Source of the DNA: a virus
Reading direction: 5' to 3' (one strand)
DNA: 30,882 nucleotides
Virus record (IMG/VR): IMGVR_UViG_3300005253_000602
Location: 1 to 30,882 of that record
The notes beneath the pieces were generated by a model. The model ran no database searches. It was not told the DNA's origin and worked only from the letters and a program-made list of their open reading frames with translations. Below are positions 23,264-28,270 of this stretch, in pieces. The translations under genes and the position numbers were made by a program. Every line of letters starts with the position of its first letter. Position 1 is the first letter of the stretch.

Positions 23264-23570
23264 GCCTAACCTCCGTTTCAGTGGTTAGTCCGCAGGCTGC
23301 TAGGAATCGCTCACGGTCGAAGCCGCCCTCGAAGTTGTGCTCCCCCAACTGCGGCACGTAATGACAGCTACCACCCCCCGTTGTTGTAGCGGGTTCGCCA
23401 CAATTAACGCACCTTGGCGGGTTGTCGGCGGCGAAGAGGTCAGCGAAGTTCAGCGCAGCCCGCTTAATGGCATGGGCAGCGGCTTCGTTCCATGTCTGCG
23501 CTGCTTCATACTCTGCCGCCAGCAACTTGGCCACGTCCTCGATCTGGCTCTTCTGGTATCTGGTAGTCAT
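23253..23570 (-). CDS. Hypothetical protein with zinc-like Cys residues
   Basis: 105 residues. The first half is a helical region (SQIEDVAKLLAAEYEAAQTW) and the centre has CVNCGEP (54-60), followed by HNFEGGFDRERFLAACGL (78-95). The last block looks like a motif common in small phage early proteins. The start overlaps the end of the upstream gene. No function can be given. Confidence 0.6.
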   Translation of the reverse strand: MTTRYQKSQIEDVAKLLAAEYEAAQTWNEAAAHAIKRAALNFADLFAADNPPRCVNCGEPATTTGGGSCHYVPQLGEHNFEGGFDRERFLAACGLTTETEVRHGL

Positions 23571-24016
23571 GACGTCGCCCCCTGCCGGCGCTGTCGGTCT
23601 ATCTGTTCACGTAGTGTCTCGGGTTGACGGTATTCCTTGCCACAGTGGTTACACTTCCACCAGTATGGGTCTAGGTTGCTGGCTATCGCTGACTCGATGG
23701 CGGCGTGGGCCTCTTCAATATCTTCATCCACCATACAACCGTCTTCAGTGACGGGGTGCCACTCTTCGGTGTAAGCTGTCATGTGCACCAGTGCCTTCTT
23801 CCGCCGCTCTGCCAGCGCCTTTAGCCTTCGCACCGTCAGGTTCCACTTGCGCTCAGCCTCCTCCACCCTGGCCTGCAAAGCGTCACGCTCCTTTATCACC
23901 TGCAAGCTTGTCTCAGTAGCTATATCCGCGTGCTCCTGTAGGCGGGCGTTCTCGGCACGCTCTTTCCTTAGCTGCTCCTTGAGGGTGTCGATGAATTGTT
24001 GCAGATTCTCAGCCAT
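23567..24016 (-). CDS. Coiled-coil protein with C-terminal zinc knuckle
   Basis: 149 residues. Residues 5-70 are coiled coil, with RAENARLQEH (20-29) and RVEEAERKWNL (50-60). Both blocks are shared with the 20943-21224 protein but are rearranged here. An EEAHAAIESAI segment follows, then a WKCNHCGKEY zinc knuckle (119-128). Shared DNA blocks with the paralogue indicate recent duplication and shuffling. Probably an adaptor or nucleic-acid-associated protein. Confidence 0.6.
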   Translation of the reverse strand: MAENLQQFIDTLKEQLRKERAENARLQEHADIATETSLQVIKERDALQARVEEAERKWNLTVRRLKALAERRKKALVHMTAYTEEWHPVTEDGCMVDEDIEEAHAAIESAIASNLDPYWWKCNHCGKEYRQPETLREQIDRQRRQGATS

Positions 24017-24176
24017 CGTTCTCCTCCTCTTCGATGGCGGCGCGGGCGTAGCGGCGCCCGTTGACCGTCTCTAGTAGGACGCAATCCCCTTGCGGTAGGC
24101 TTGACCGCTTGGCGATGGCCCGTGTCGCCTCAGTAACGGCGGCGGTTAGGTTTTCGGCTAGTATTCTGAGCTTCAT
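24009..24176 (-). CDS. Small hypothetical protein
   Basis: 55 residues from ATG 24176, ending at TGA 24009-24011 within the start of the next gene (ATGGCTGA). MKLRILAENLTAAVTEATRA is helical, and the ending RRYARAAIEEEENDG carries the same Ala-Arg-Ala-Ala-Ile-Glu tail found in other proteins of this cluster. Function unknown. Confidence 0.55.
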   Translation of the reverse strand: MKLRILAENLTAAVTEATRAIAKRSSLPQGDCVLLETVNGRRYARAAIEEEENDG

Positions 24177-24442
24177 GCCATAACCTCCTCTAGCCTGTGT
24201 TCAAACTCATCACCGTGGATACGGCCGCGCTTGCATCCGCCGTCGATCCAGTTGAGGTGCTTGCCAGTGGTCGGCCCCCAATCGTTCTGACGTACAAGCA
24301 ATGGCTGTGTACGGGTGCGGAACGCAACCGGCGTCTGATAGGAGAAATACACGTCTAGCCCAGGCGTACTGAATACTAGGGTGTGCGCTCCATAGCTGGC
24401 GCTGCTGTACCGTCCATAGTTCTCAAAGCTCGGTAGTTCCAT
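24173..24442 (-). CDS. DUF8033-like small phage protein
   Basis: 89 residues. ENYGRYSSASYGAHTLVF (7-24), VYFSYQTPVAF (31-41), NDWGPTTGKHLNWIDGG (53-69) match, from memory, a family of small phage proteins now called DUF8033 (Y-G-A-H, FSYxTxVAF and TTGKHLNWI blocks). Members are common in early accessory regions and have no known role. Its ATG follows GGAGGGAACAGAGAGC. Confidence 0.65.
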   Translation of the reverse strand: MELPSFENYGRYSSASYGAHTLVFSTPGLDVYFSYQTPVAFRTRTQPLLVRQNDWGPTTGKHLNWIDGGCKRGRIHGDEFEHRLEEVMA

Positions 24443-24457
24443 GCTCTCTGTTCCCTC

Positions 24458-24580
24458 CTATCCGGCCAGCTTACGAACCGCCGGCCAACCTTCTGATTTG
24501 ACTAGTTGGATGATGTCTTGATTGGTGAGCCCGGATGCTTTCCGGCTCTTTAAGGTTATTGCCGTTGGTAGTGATTTCAT
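24458..24580 (-). CDS. Small hypothetical protein
   Basis: 40 residues from ATG 24580, which forms an ATGA overlap with the upstream stop and follows AAAAAGGAAAA. The product starts MKSLPTAITLKSRKASGLT and ends with a helical DIIQLVKSEGWPAVRKLAG. Not recognised. It is slightly more AT-rich than its neighbours. Confidence 0.5.
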   Translation of the reverse strand: MKSLPTAITLKSRKASGLTNQDIIQLVKSEGWPAVRKLAG

Positions 24581-24909
24581 TTTTCCTTTTTGCCCATTTC
24601 CAGTGTTAAGGCAAGTGCTTTTCGATTCTCTTTTAACCATGCCATTGCATCAGCCTCGTCAACGTGACACTCAAAGCCTGGTGCATCCTTTTTGTCGCTA
24701 ACGAGGTCAAGGTACTTGAACATTAAGCGCACTTCTTTATTGTGCTCAGCCATGAACTGTGCTACGTAATCCGCAGGGTAATCCCCACCCCAACCGCATT
24801 CAGCAAGTGCACCAATTGACTCAGCACTGGCCTGAACAAAGTAGGGTGCAGCATCAAAGCTAGCTTCTCGTACTCGATCGTCAGAGTGACACTCAGCCTT
24901 GATAGACAT
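24577..24909 (-). CDS. Hypothetical phage protein
   Basis: 110 residues from ATG 24909. The middle contains ALAECGWGGDYPADYVAQFM (34-53), a block I associate with small phage early proteins of unknown role. The remainder is helical and acidic, ending EMGKKEK. No catalytic pattern was seen. Confidence 0.55.
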   Translation of the reverse strand: MSIKAECHSDDRVREASFDAAPYFVQASAESIGALAECGWGGDYPADYVAQFMAEHNKEVRLMFKYLDLVSDKKDAPGFECHVDEADAMAWLKENRKALALTLEMGKKEK

Positions 24910-24985
24910 ACCTTTGCTCTATTCTTTCCTGACGCCTAAGCGCCATTAGAATTACCGCCGTTCGTAACTGATCTAAGGATTTCAT
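24893..24985 (-). CDS. 30-residue microprotein (uncertain)
   Basis: ATG 24985 lies one base after the upstream stop, and the frame runs into the next gene by 17 bases, giving MKSLDQLRTAVILMALRRQE and ten further residues. It is a basic amphipathic helix. There is no clear ribosome binding site, so only position and coupling support it. Confidence 0.35.
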   Translation of the reverse strand: MKSLDQLRTAVILMALRRQERIEQRYVYQG

Positions 24986-24986
24986 G

Positions 24987-25187
24987 TTAGCTATCCGAGC
25001 GGACGAATAGAACAGCGTCGCAGCCCTCACAGCGTATCTCTATGGTTTCAGCGTCACTAAAGTCATGCCGTTCACATTCCCCGGTGCTGCCATTTACTAT
25101 GCAGATGATAGCTTCTGTCTCGATAGTCTTACCTGTGAAATTGAGACAGTCGGTTTTATGTGCTTTAAGTAGGCTGACCGTATCCAT
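24987..25187 (-). CDS. Small Cys-containing protein, first gene after promoter A
   Basis: 66 residues from ATG 25187 behind AAAGGAAGC. IEIRCEGCDAVLFVRSD at the C-terminus holds a C-x-x-C, with other Cys at residues 14, 28 and 38. The 71 bases upstream are non-coding and contain a copy of the TGTAAC-N17-GTCTATA promoter block, so this gene likely begins a transcript. Function unknown. Confidence 0.55.
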   Translation of the reverse strand: MDTVSLLKAHKTDCLNFTGKTIETEAIICIVNGSTGECERHDFSDAETIEIRCEGCDAVLFVRSDS

Positions 25188-25226
25188 GTTGTGCTTCCTT
25201 TCTTGTTTTCCTGTTACTCTTACTTA

Positions 25227-25256
25227 TATAGACGTGGGTTGCTCGCTTTTGTTACA
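25227..25256 (-). promoter_or_regulatory. Early promoter block, copy A
   Basis: On the minus strand, TGTAAC (25256-25251), a 17-base spacer and GTCTATA (25233-25227). The same two elements with exactly 17 bases between them occur at 26426-26455 and 27015-27044. It sits about 40 bases before ATG 25187, in a gap with no gene. Confidence 0.65.
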
Positions 25257-25258
25257 GT

Positions 25259-25453
25259 TTATTTCTTTTTCATGCGAATGTGAGTAGCGGTTGACTTCTG
25301 TCGGGCAACCACTGTCAGCAGGCGCACTACATCCTCCAGCGCCTCCAGCAGCTTGGCGTTGACGCCCTTTAGCCGACGAATCTCATTGAGTCTCTTCCCG
25401 AGAGCGGCGGTGTAATTGGCGATGGTATCTTCAGGTGTATGCTTGTCAGTCAT
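25259..25453 (-). CDS. Small coiled-coil protein
   Basis: 64 residues from ATG 25453, two bases after the stop of the preceding gene. A longer upstream frame is dismissed because it would overlap that gene. YTAALGKRLNEIRRLKGVNA then LLEALEDVVRLLTVV is an amphipathic or coiled helix with a basic end (HIRMKKK). Not recognised. The copy A promoter follows immediately downstream. Confidence 0.5.
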   Translation of the reverse strand: MTDKHTPEDTIANYTAALGKRLNEIRRLKGVNAKLLEALEDVVRLLTVVARQKSTATHIRMKKK

Positions 25454-25455
25454 GG

Positions 25456-25671
25456 CTACCACGTCTCCCCTCTGATAGCGATGCCTTCGCGGTTGGCGCG
25501 GGCGAACAGCGCGGCCATGTGTCCACCAATAGGGGTATGCTCGCAAGGCCACAACTCCCCCTCTGTACGTCCGCTAGTACCTGTGTCGCTCACCCACTCA
25601 ACGTACAGCTTCACCTGTTCGTTATCGGAGTAGCGGCGCACGTAGGCGTCTGTGATTCGTGCGATACTCAT
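25456..25671 (-). CDS. Small hypothetical protein
   Basis: 71 residues from ATG 25671, selected because it makes an ATGA overlap with the preceding stop and follows AGGAGGG. MSIARITDAYVRRYSDNEQ is followed by strands (VKLYVEWVSDTG) and GGHMAALFARANREGI. It appears to be a compact alpha-beta protein. Function unknown. Confidence 0.55.
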   Translation of the reverse strand: MSIARITDAYVRRYSDNEQVKLYVEWVSDTGTSGRTEGELWPCEHTPIGGHMAALFARANREGIAIRGETW

Positions 25672-25865
25672 GCTGGTTTCCCTCCTGCTAGGACGGCCTT
25701 TGCGGCATCCACTAGCCAATAGCTGTAGGTTTGTGCATTGGCGATGATGCGGCGTAGTCTGTCAGGGTGCCAAGCGGACAGCTCGATTACGGTTCGGGTA
25801 TACCGCTTGTGCCGTTCAACATCGCACAACCTGTATGGGTCGTCGCAACACTTGTAATCGCTCAT
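25668..25865 (-). CDS. Small Cys-containing hypothetical protein
   Basis: 65 residues. The N-terminus YKCCDDPYRLCD (4-15) has three Cys. The rest is helical and basic (RLRRIIANAQTYSYWLVDAA). The ATG follows AGGAGGG. Possibly metal-binding. Not recognised. Confidence 0.55.
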   Translation of the reverse strand: MSDYKCCDDPYRLCDVERHKRYTRTVIELSAWHPDRLRRIIANAQTYSYWLVDAAKAVLAGGKPA

Positions 25866-25944
25866 GCTTTCCCTCCTGCTAATCCGTCCGGTGCTGGCCC
25901 CGACGCCAGGGGGTGCTGAACGTCAGGACCAACGCTGGGAGGGA

Positions 25945-26136
25945 CTAGCGTCCGGTCTTGTCGTCTATGTCATGTATCCCAGGCTGATCTATCGCGTTCT
26001 GCTTCCAGTCGGCGTCAGCGATGGCATCAGGATCACCCTCTGCGACGCAAGCCGGACAGCCAGCCTCGCAGCCGTTCGGGCCGCTGATGTGGTCGGGGAT
26101 ACTGTCGTAATCCCTTTGCTTTGTCGGCGTCTCCAT
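25945..26136 (-). CDS. Small acidic protein with Cys cluster
   Basis: 63 residues from ATG 26136 behind AGGAGGG. GCEAGCPACVAEGDPD (22-37) is a C-x3-C-x2-C cluster in an otherwise acidic, probably flexible chain. The 79 bases downstream (25866-25944) hold no gene I can support. Confidence 0.5.
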   Translation of the reverse strand: METPTKQRDYDSIPDHISGPNGCEAGCPACVAEGDPDAIADADWKQNAIDQPGIHDIDDKTGR

Positions 26137-26191
26137 TGTGTCTTCCCTCCTGACTACTGATCCGCCAAGTGATTGCGGCCCTTGATTGCAA

Positions 26192-26407
26192 CTAGACCTT
26201 TTTTCCTGGCAAGCCCCTCATCAATTTAGCGCGGGGAAGAGGAGGGTGTACGGAGAAGTCATAAGGAGTGCACTTGGAGCCTTGATGGTCCCCGTAGCAA
26301 CGCACTCCAGCGTGCCGCTTCCGCCTGAGTGGGAGAGAAATAACTTTGTACCCACCCTGCGCGTTACGGGGCCAGGACGAGTGTCTAATCGGCTTAGTTT
26401 TCATCAT
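26192..26407 (-). CDS. Small basic hypothetical protein (uncertain)
   Basis: 71 residues from ATG 26407, placed 7 bases after the GGAGGT that follows promoter copy B. The chain is strongly basic and low in acidic residues (LPLRRKRHAGVRCYGDH), which is unusual for this phage. A rightward frame across the same DNA looks about as plausible by composition. The promoter and ribosome binding site are the main support. Confidence 0.4.
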   Translation of the reverse strand: MMKTKPIRHSSWPRNAQGGYKVISLPLRRKRHAGVRCYGDHQGSKCTPYDFSVHPPLPRAKLMRGLPGKKV

Positions 26408-26610
26408 ATCGTATACCTCCATAGATATAGACGCGCCGGCCCCTGATTCGTTACACGATTATCGCGTTTCCTGGCCCTATTTCGATGAGCTTTTCCGCGG
26501 CATCTCTCCCCACAGTATTTCCTCGTACTCCTACCTCGTGTTAGCCGGCCGCAATACCTACATACCACATCTACTAAATGGTAGTCCTTCGCTCCCCTAA
26601 CACGAGACAT
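26404..26610 (-). CDS. Small zinc-ribbon protein
   Basis: 68 residues from ATG 26610 behind GAGGG. CRYCGRLTRGRSTRKYCGERC (17-37, two C-x-x-C-like pairs) and a following basic stretch (KAHRNRARKRDNR) suggest zinc-dependent nucleic acid binding. Promoter copy B lies within its 3' end, so the downstream gene can be transcribed separately. Confidence 0.65.
   Translation of the reverse strand: MSRVRGAKDYHLVDVVCRYCGRLTRGRSTRKYCGERCRGKAHRNRARKRDNRVTNQGPARLYLWRYTI
26426..26455 (-). promoter_or_regulatory. Early promoter block, copy B
   Basis: TGTAAC (26455-26450), 17 bases, GTCTATA (26432-26426), followed after a few bases by TATGGAGGTA. It is embedded in the end of the zinc-ribbon gene and precedes ATG 26407. 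It shares the TATGGAGGTA leader with copy C. Confidence 0.65.
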
Positions 26611-26625
26611 TAGAATACCCTCATC

Positions 26626-26736
26626 CTATCTATCACGTTGACGTAAGCGTGAGTGTGTGCGTCTGGATGTACTTGCATCCACTGTTACCTGCATCTGGTG
26701 GTAATTGCGGTCATTGGTAGTTGCAACTGGTTGCAT
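26626..26736 (-). CDS. 36-residue hypothetical microprotein (uncertain)
   Basis: ATG 26736 follows the TAA of the gene upstream directly (TAAATG). The peptide MQPVATTNDRNYHQMQVTVD continues basic and Ser/Arg-rich. The DNA has several TTGCA and GCATC words, so it may instead be a non-coding spacer. Only the junction supports translation. Confidence 0.35.
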   Translation of the reverse strand: MQPVATTNDRNYHQMQVTVDASTSRRTHSRLRQRDR

Positions 26737-26880
26737 TTAGCGGGGAGGGAGCATGTAAGATTGAGCCAGGCGAAGGAGGAGCCGGCAATCAGCGCAATAT
26801 CGATTCCCCGCGCAGATGACACATGATCGAACGGCGTGACATACGGTCCCGCAGCCGGGGCAACCCGGTTTCATGTTCAT
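26737..26880 (-). CDS. 47-residue Cys-rich zinc protein
   Basis: ATG 26880 was chosen over in-frame ATGs at 26886 and 26874 because GAGGG lies 7 bases upstream. CPGCGTVC (7-14), CVIC (20-23) and CADC (29-32) give seven Cys in 47 residues, fitting one or two zinc sites. Its start region overlaps the end of the previous gene, so the two are co-transcribed from promoter copy C. Confidence 0.6.
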   Translation of the reverse strand: MNMKPGCPGCGTVCHAVRSCVICAGNRYCADCRLLLRLAQSYMLPPR

Positions 26881-26882
26881 GT

Positions 26883-26996
26883 TCATTCCCTCTGTATCCA
26901 ACAAGGGCACTCACACCTTAGGCATGCACTGGTGACCACGTTCCAACCCACGCGAGTAAAGGTGTGGTCCCTGTATTTGTGGCCGCACCTACACAT
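26883..26996 (-). CDS. 37-residue Cys-rich microprotein, first gene after promoter C
   Basis: ATG 26996, 7 bases after GGAGGT. An in-frame ATG at 27002 is too close to it. MCRCGHKYRDHTFTRVGW is followed by CLRCECPC, so the peptide has C-x-C, C-x-x-C and C-x-C elements plus His residues, probably binding zinc. It is the first gene of the leftward early region and would be among the first made. Confidence 0.6.
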   Translation of the reverse strand: MCRCGHKYRDHTFTRVGWNVVTSACLRCECPCWIQRE

Positions 26997-27014
26997 TTTC
27001 ATTACCTCCATAAG

Positions 27015-27044
27015 TATAGACGGGTGAGGAGGCCAGGTGTTACC
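27015..27044 (-). promoter_or_regulatory. Early promoter block, copy C
   Basis: GGTAAC (27044-27039), 17 bases, GTCTATA (27021-27015), then TATGGAGGTA. It heads the whole leftward early region. The palindrome array begins 8 bases upstream of its -35-like element, so this copy is the one most likely to be regulated. Confidence 0.7.
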
Positions 27045-27051
27045 CTATCTC

Positions 27052-27069
27052 AGTGAACAATTATTCACT
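27052..27069. promoter_or_regulatory. Palindrome AGTGAA-N6-TTCACT
   Basis: Perfect inverted repeat of six bases around a 6-base AT-rich centre, just upstream of promoter copy C. It suits a dimeric repressor or activator site. Confidence 0.6.
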
Positions 27070-27109
27070 TTCAGAGTGTAACAGATCACCACTATCGTCA
27101 TCGTGATGG

Positions 27110-27129
27110 ATTGTGAAAGATATCACAAT
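27110..27129. promoter_or_regulatory. CRP-like palindrome ATTGTGA-N6-TCACAAT, site 1
   Basis: Perfect 7-base arms with a 6-base spacer. TGTGA-N6-TCACA is the known CRP consensus. It recurs almost unchanged at 27212-27231 with similar flanking bases (TGTC followed by CG-rich DNA). Confidence 0.7.
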
Positions 27130-27180
27130 GTCCTCGCGCGGCCGTGACCCAATCCGTTACACACACATGTTCTGATCCAG

Positions 27181-27201
27181 GTGAATGTTTGGTAAATTCA
27201 C
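27181..27201. promoter_or_regulatory. Inverted repeat GTGAAT-N9-ATTCAC
   Basis: Perfect 6-base arms, related to the 27052 palindrome by the GTGAA half-site but with wider spacing. It may be an additional operator or part of a replication origin. Confidence 0.5.
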
Positions 27202-27211
27202 ATCCCTATAG

Positions 27212-27231
27212 ATTGTGATAGATTTCACAAT
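27212..27231. promoter_or_regulatory. CRP-like palindrome ATTGTGA-N6-TCACAAT, site 2
   Basis: Same arms and spacing as site 1, centred 102 bases away. The spacer differs (TAGATT against AAGATA), so the arms are what is conserved. Confidence 0.7.
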
Positions 27232-27241
27232 GTCGCGGCGC

Positions 27242-27259
27242 TTGTGACGAATTTCACGA
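27242..27259. promoter_or_regulatory. CRP-like palindrome, imperfect site 3
   Basis: TTGTGA-N6-TCACGA, one mismatch from the other sites, centred 29 bases from site 2. Confidence 0.5.
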
Positions 27260-27494
27260 TTGATTGGTGTGTCGATACGCGGATATAGGTATATAGATAT
27301 GGTATTCAGCGATCCCTTCCGTGCCCAAATTTCTACGCCCAGAGGAAATCATGTAAATGCTAAGGAAAGTGATCATTTATTCCCACCGATTCCACCACTT
27401 GAAGAACCACGTGAAGGGGCAACGCTGGCAATGATAACGACGGAAATAGACCGCGCGAAATGGCCGGTGGATTCCCAAGCGGCAGAGAAGTGGC
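27260..27494. other. Gene-poor stretch next to the operator array
   Basis: No convincing gene. A rightward frame from ATG 27299 (MVFSDPFRAQISTPRGNH onward) is open but lacks a ribosome binding site and runs antisense into the gene at 27495. The whole interval 27045-27494 would suit an origin or control region. Confidence 0.4.
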
Positions 27495-27695
27495 TTACCC
27501 ATCAGCAGACCCATCGTCGCTGCCTTCGTATTCTTTGCACATCTCCAGGGTCAGTAACTCCGGGTGCTTGCAGAGGTAGGACGCGCCTTCCTCAGTGAGC
27601 CGTAGGCGAACGTACACACCGTCCCACATGAACGTCATGCGCATGTGTTTCATCTGGTCGGAGTCGATGGTGATGATCTTGTTTTTGATCGCCAT
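27495..27695 (-). CDS. Small hypothetical protein
   Basis: 66 residues from ATG 27695 behind AGGAGGAG. MAIKNKIITIDSDQMKHMRM is followed by strands (WDGVYVRLRLTEEG) and an acidic tail EYEGSDDGSADG. It is read leftward from the divergent promoter pair at 27717-27759. It could be a regulator acting on the adjacent operators, but no DNA-binding motif was seen. Confidence 0.6.
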   Translation of the reverse strand: MAIKNKIITIDSDQMKHMRMTFMWDGVYVRLRLTEEGASYLCKHPELLTLEMCKEYEGSDDGSADG

Positions 27696-27716
27696 AGTTC
27701 TCCTCCTTCACCTTCA

Positions 27717-27746
27717 ATCGTACCATGCCCTCGCTATTCGAGTCAA
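27717..27746 (-). promoter_or_regulatory. Sigma70-like promoter for the leftward gene at 27495
   Basis: Minus strand TTGACT (27746-27741), 18-base spacer, TACGAT (27722-27717). It lies 22 bases upstream of ATG 27695. It sits back to back with the rightward promoter at 27751. Confidence 0.5.
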
Positions 27747-27750
27747 CGTG

Positions 27751-27759
27751 TGTTATAAT
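27751..27759 (+). promoter_or_regulatory. Extended -10 promoter TGTTATAAT
   Basis: TG-n-TATAAT is a perfect extended -10 element. No good -35 is present, as is typical for this class. Start of transcription is expected near 27766, the 5' end proposed for the structured RNA. Confidence 0.6.
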
Positions 27760-27765
27760 GGGTGA

Positions 27766-28121
27766 GTCGCCGAGAGGGTGGGTAGCGAGTGGTCGAGTCC
27801 ACTGAGGAGCATCCCAGGGACAATACCTGGGCAACGTGTAGGTGGCCGACGGACAAGGCTGTAGCCTCGGAGCGGCAAGAAATTCTTCCCCGGTGTCCGC
27901 CTAACGGATGGACCGTAAGGTTCAGCGACCAGGCGAACTACAACTGAGGGATACAATTCTTCGGCCCTCCCGGTGGGCTCCCGTACCGCCAATGTAAGTT
28001 CGTGTATACGACGACGGTACTCTGGAGACGGGGGCCCACCGGGGGTGATGTGGTTTGCCCCGGCCGAAAACCCGCAAGGGACATGTCGGGAACCAGGGTT
28101 CGACTCCCTGCACCTCCACCA
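27766..28121 (+). ncRNA. Structured RNA of about 355 nt with tRNA-like 3' end (tmRNA-like candidate)
   Basis: The stretch has no supported gene but is full of hairpins: AGTGG/CCACT (27788-27803), CCCAGG/CCTGGG with a 7-base loop (27813-27831), CGGACA/TGTCCG (27850-27899) enclosing GGCT/AGCC, GGACC-GTAA-GGTTC with a GNRA loop (27910-27923), and a 12-pair helix GGTGGGCTCCCG/CGGGGGCCCACC (27972-28040) enclosing TACCG/CGGTA and TCGT/ACGA. It ends in a tRNA-like domain at 28041-28121 with encoded CCA. Promoter, length and CCA end recall tmRNA, but no proper tag reading frame was found and the 5' acceptor strand lies only 81 nt from the CCA. The 5' end is inferred from the promoter. Confidence 0.55.
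28041..28121 (+). tRNA. tRNA-like acceptor and T-arm domain with encoded CCA (not a standard tRNA)
   Basis: GGGGGTG (28041-28047) pairs with CACCTCC (28111-28117), with one G-U pair. The T-arm is canonical: CAGGG, loop TTCGACT, CCCTG (28094-28110). A discriminator A and CCA end at 28121. Between them, no proper D-arm or 7-base anticodon loop can be drawn. Instead CCCG/CGGG encloses CCC-GCAA-GGG. This matches a tmRNA-type tRNA-like domain, a degenerate tRNA, or an attachment-site copy of a host tRNA/tmRNA end. Confidence 0.55.
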
Positions 28122-28176
28122 ATCGAAAAAGCGAGCCCGTCAGGTGGCTCTGAGCATCCTGACCTCTGACCAAACC

Positions 28177-28213
28177 GGGGGTGGTCATACACAATGGCCC
28201 CCACCATTTTCTT
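28177..28213 (+). terminator. Putative intrinsic terminator after the structured RNA
   Basis: GGTGG (28180-28184) pairs with CCACC (28201-28205), with alternative G5/C5 pairing, followed by ATTTTCTT at 28206-28213. An additional stem GTCAGG/CCTGAC lies at 28139-28163. The stem is short, so efficiency is uncertain. Confidence 0.45.
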
Positions 28214-28224
28214 ACCCCAGGATA

Positions 28225-28253
28225 TTGACATATCAATCGATCCGTGATATACT
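28225..28253 (+). promoter_or_regulatory. Near-consensus sigma70 promoter for the late rightward genes
   Basis: TTGACA (28225-28230), 17-base spacer, TATACT (28248-28253). The start point would be near 28260, only about 10 bases before ATG 28271. It is the best sigma70 match noticed in the window and precedes the fibre and terminase genes. Confidence 0.8.
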
Positions 28254-28270
28254 CCTAGATGTGAAAGCCA

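Noticed and set aside
26186-26446. Rightward frame beginning with QLDLFSWQAPHQ
   Set aside because: No start signal, and it runs against promoter copy B and the zinc-ribbon gene on the other strand.
27299-27598. Rightward frame MVFSDPFRAQISTPRGNH onward
   Set aside because: No ribosome binding site, and its second half is antisense to the well-supported leftward gene at 27495-27695.
27789-27947. Rightward 52-codon frame from GTG (starting MVESTEEHPRDNTWATC) inside the structured RNA
   Set aside because: Weakly placed ribosome binding site, and the same bases form several perfect hairpins. RNA function explains the stretch better, though a short gene cannot be excluded.
27766-28121. Group I intron or RNase P RNA
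   Set aside because: A GTTCAG-GACC stretch and GNRA loop suggested it, but the conserved core elements of either RNA could not be laid out.
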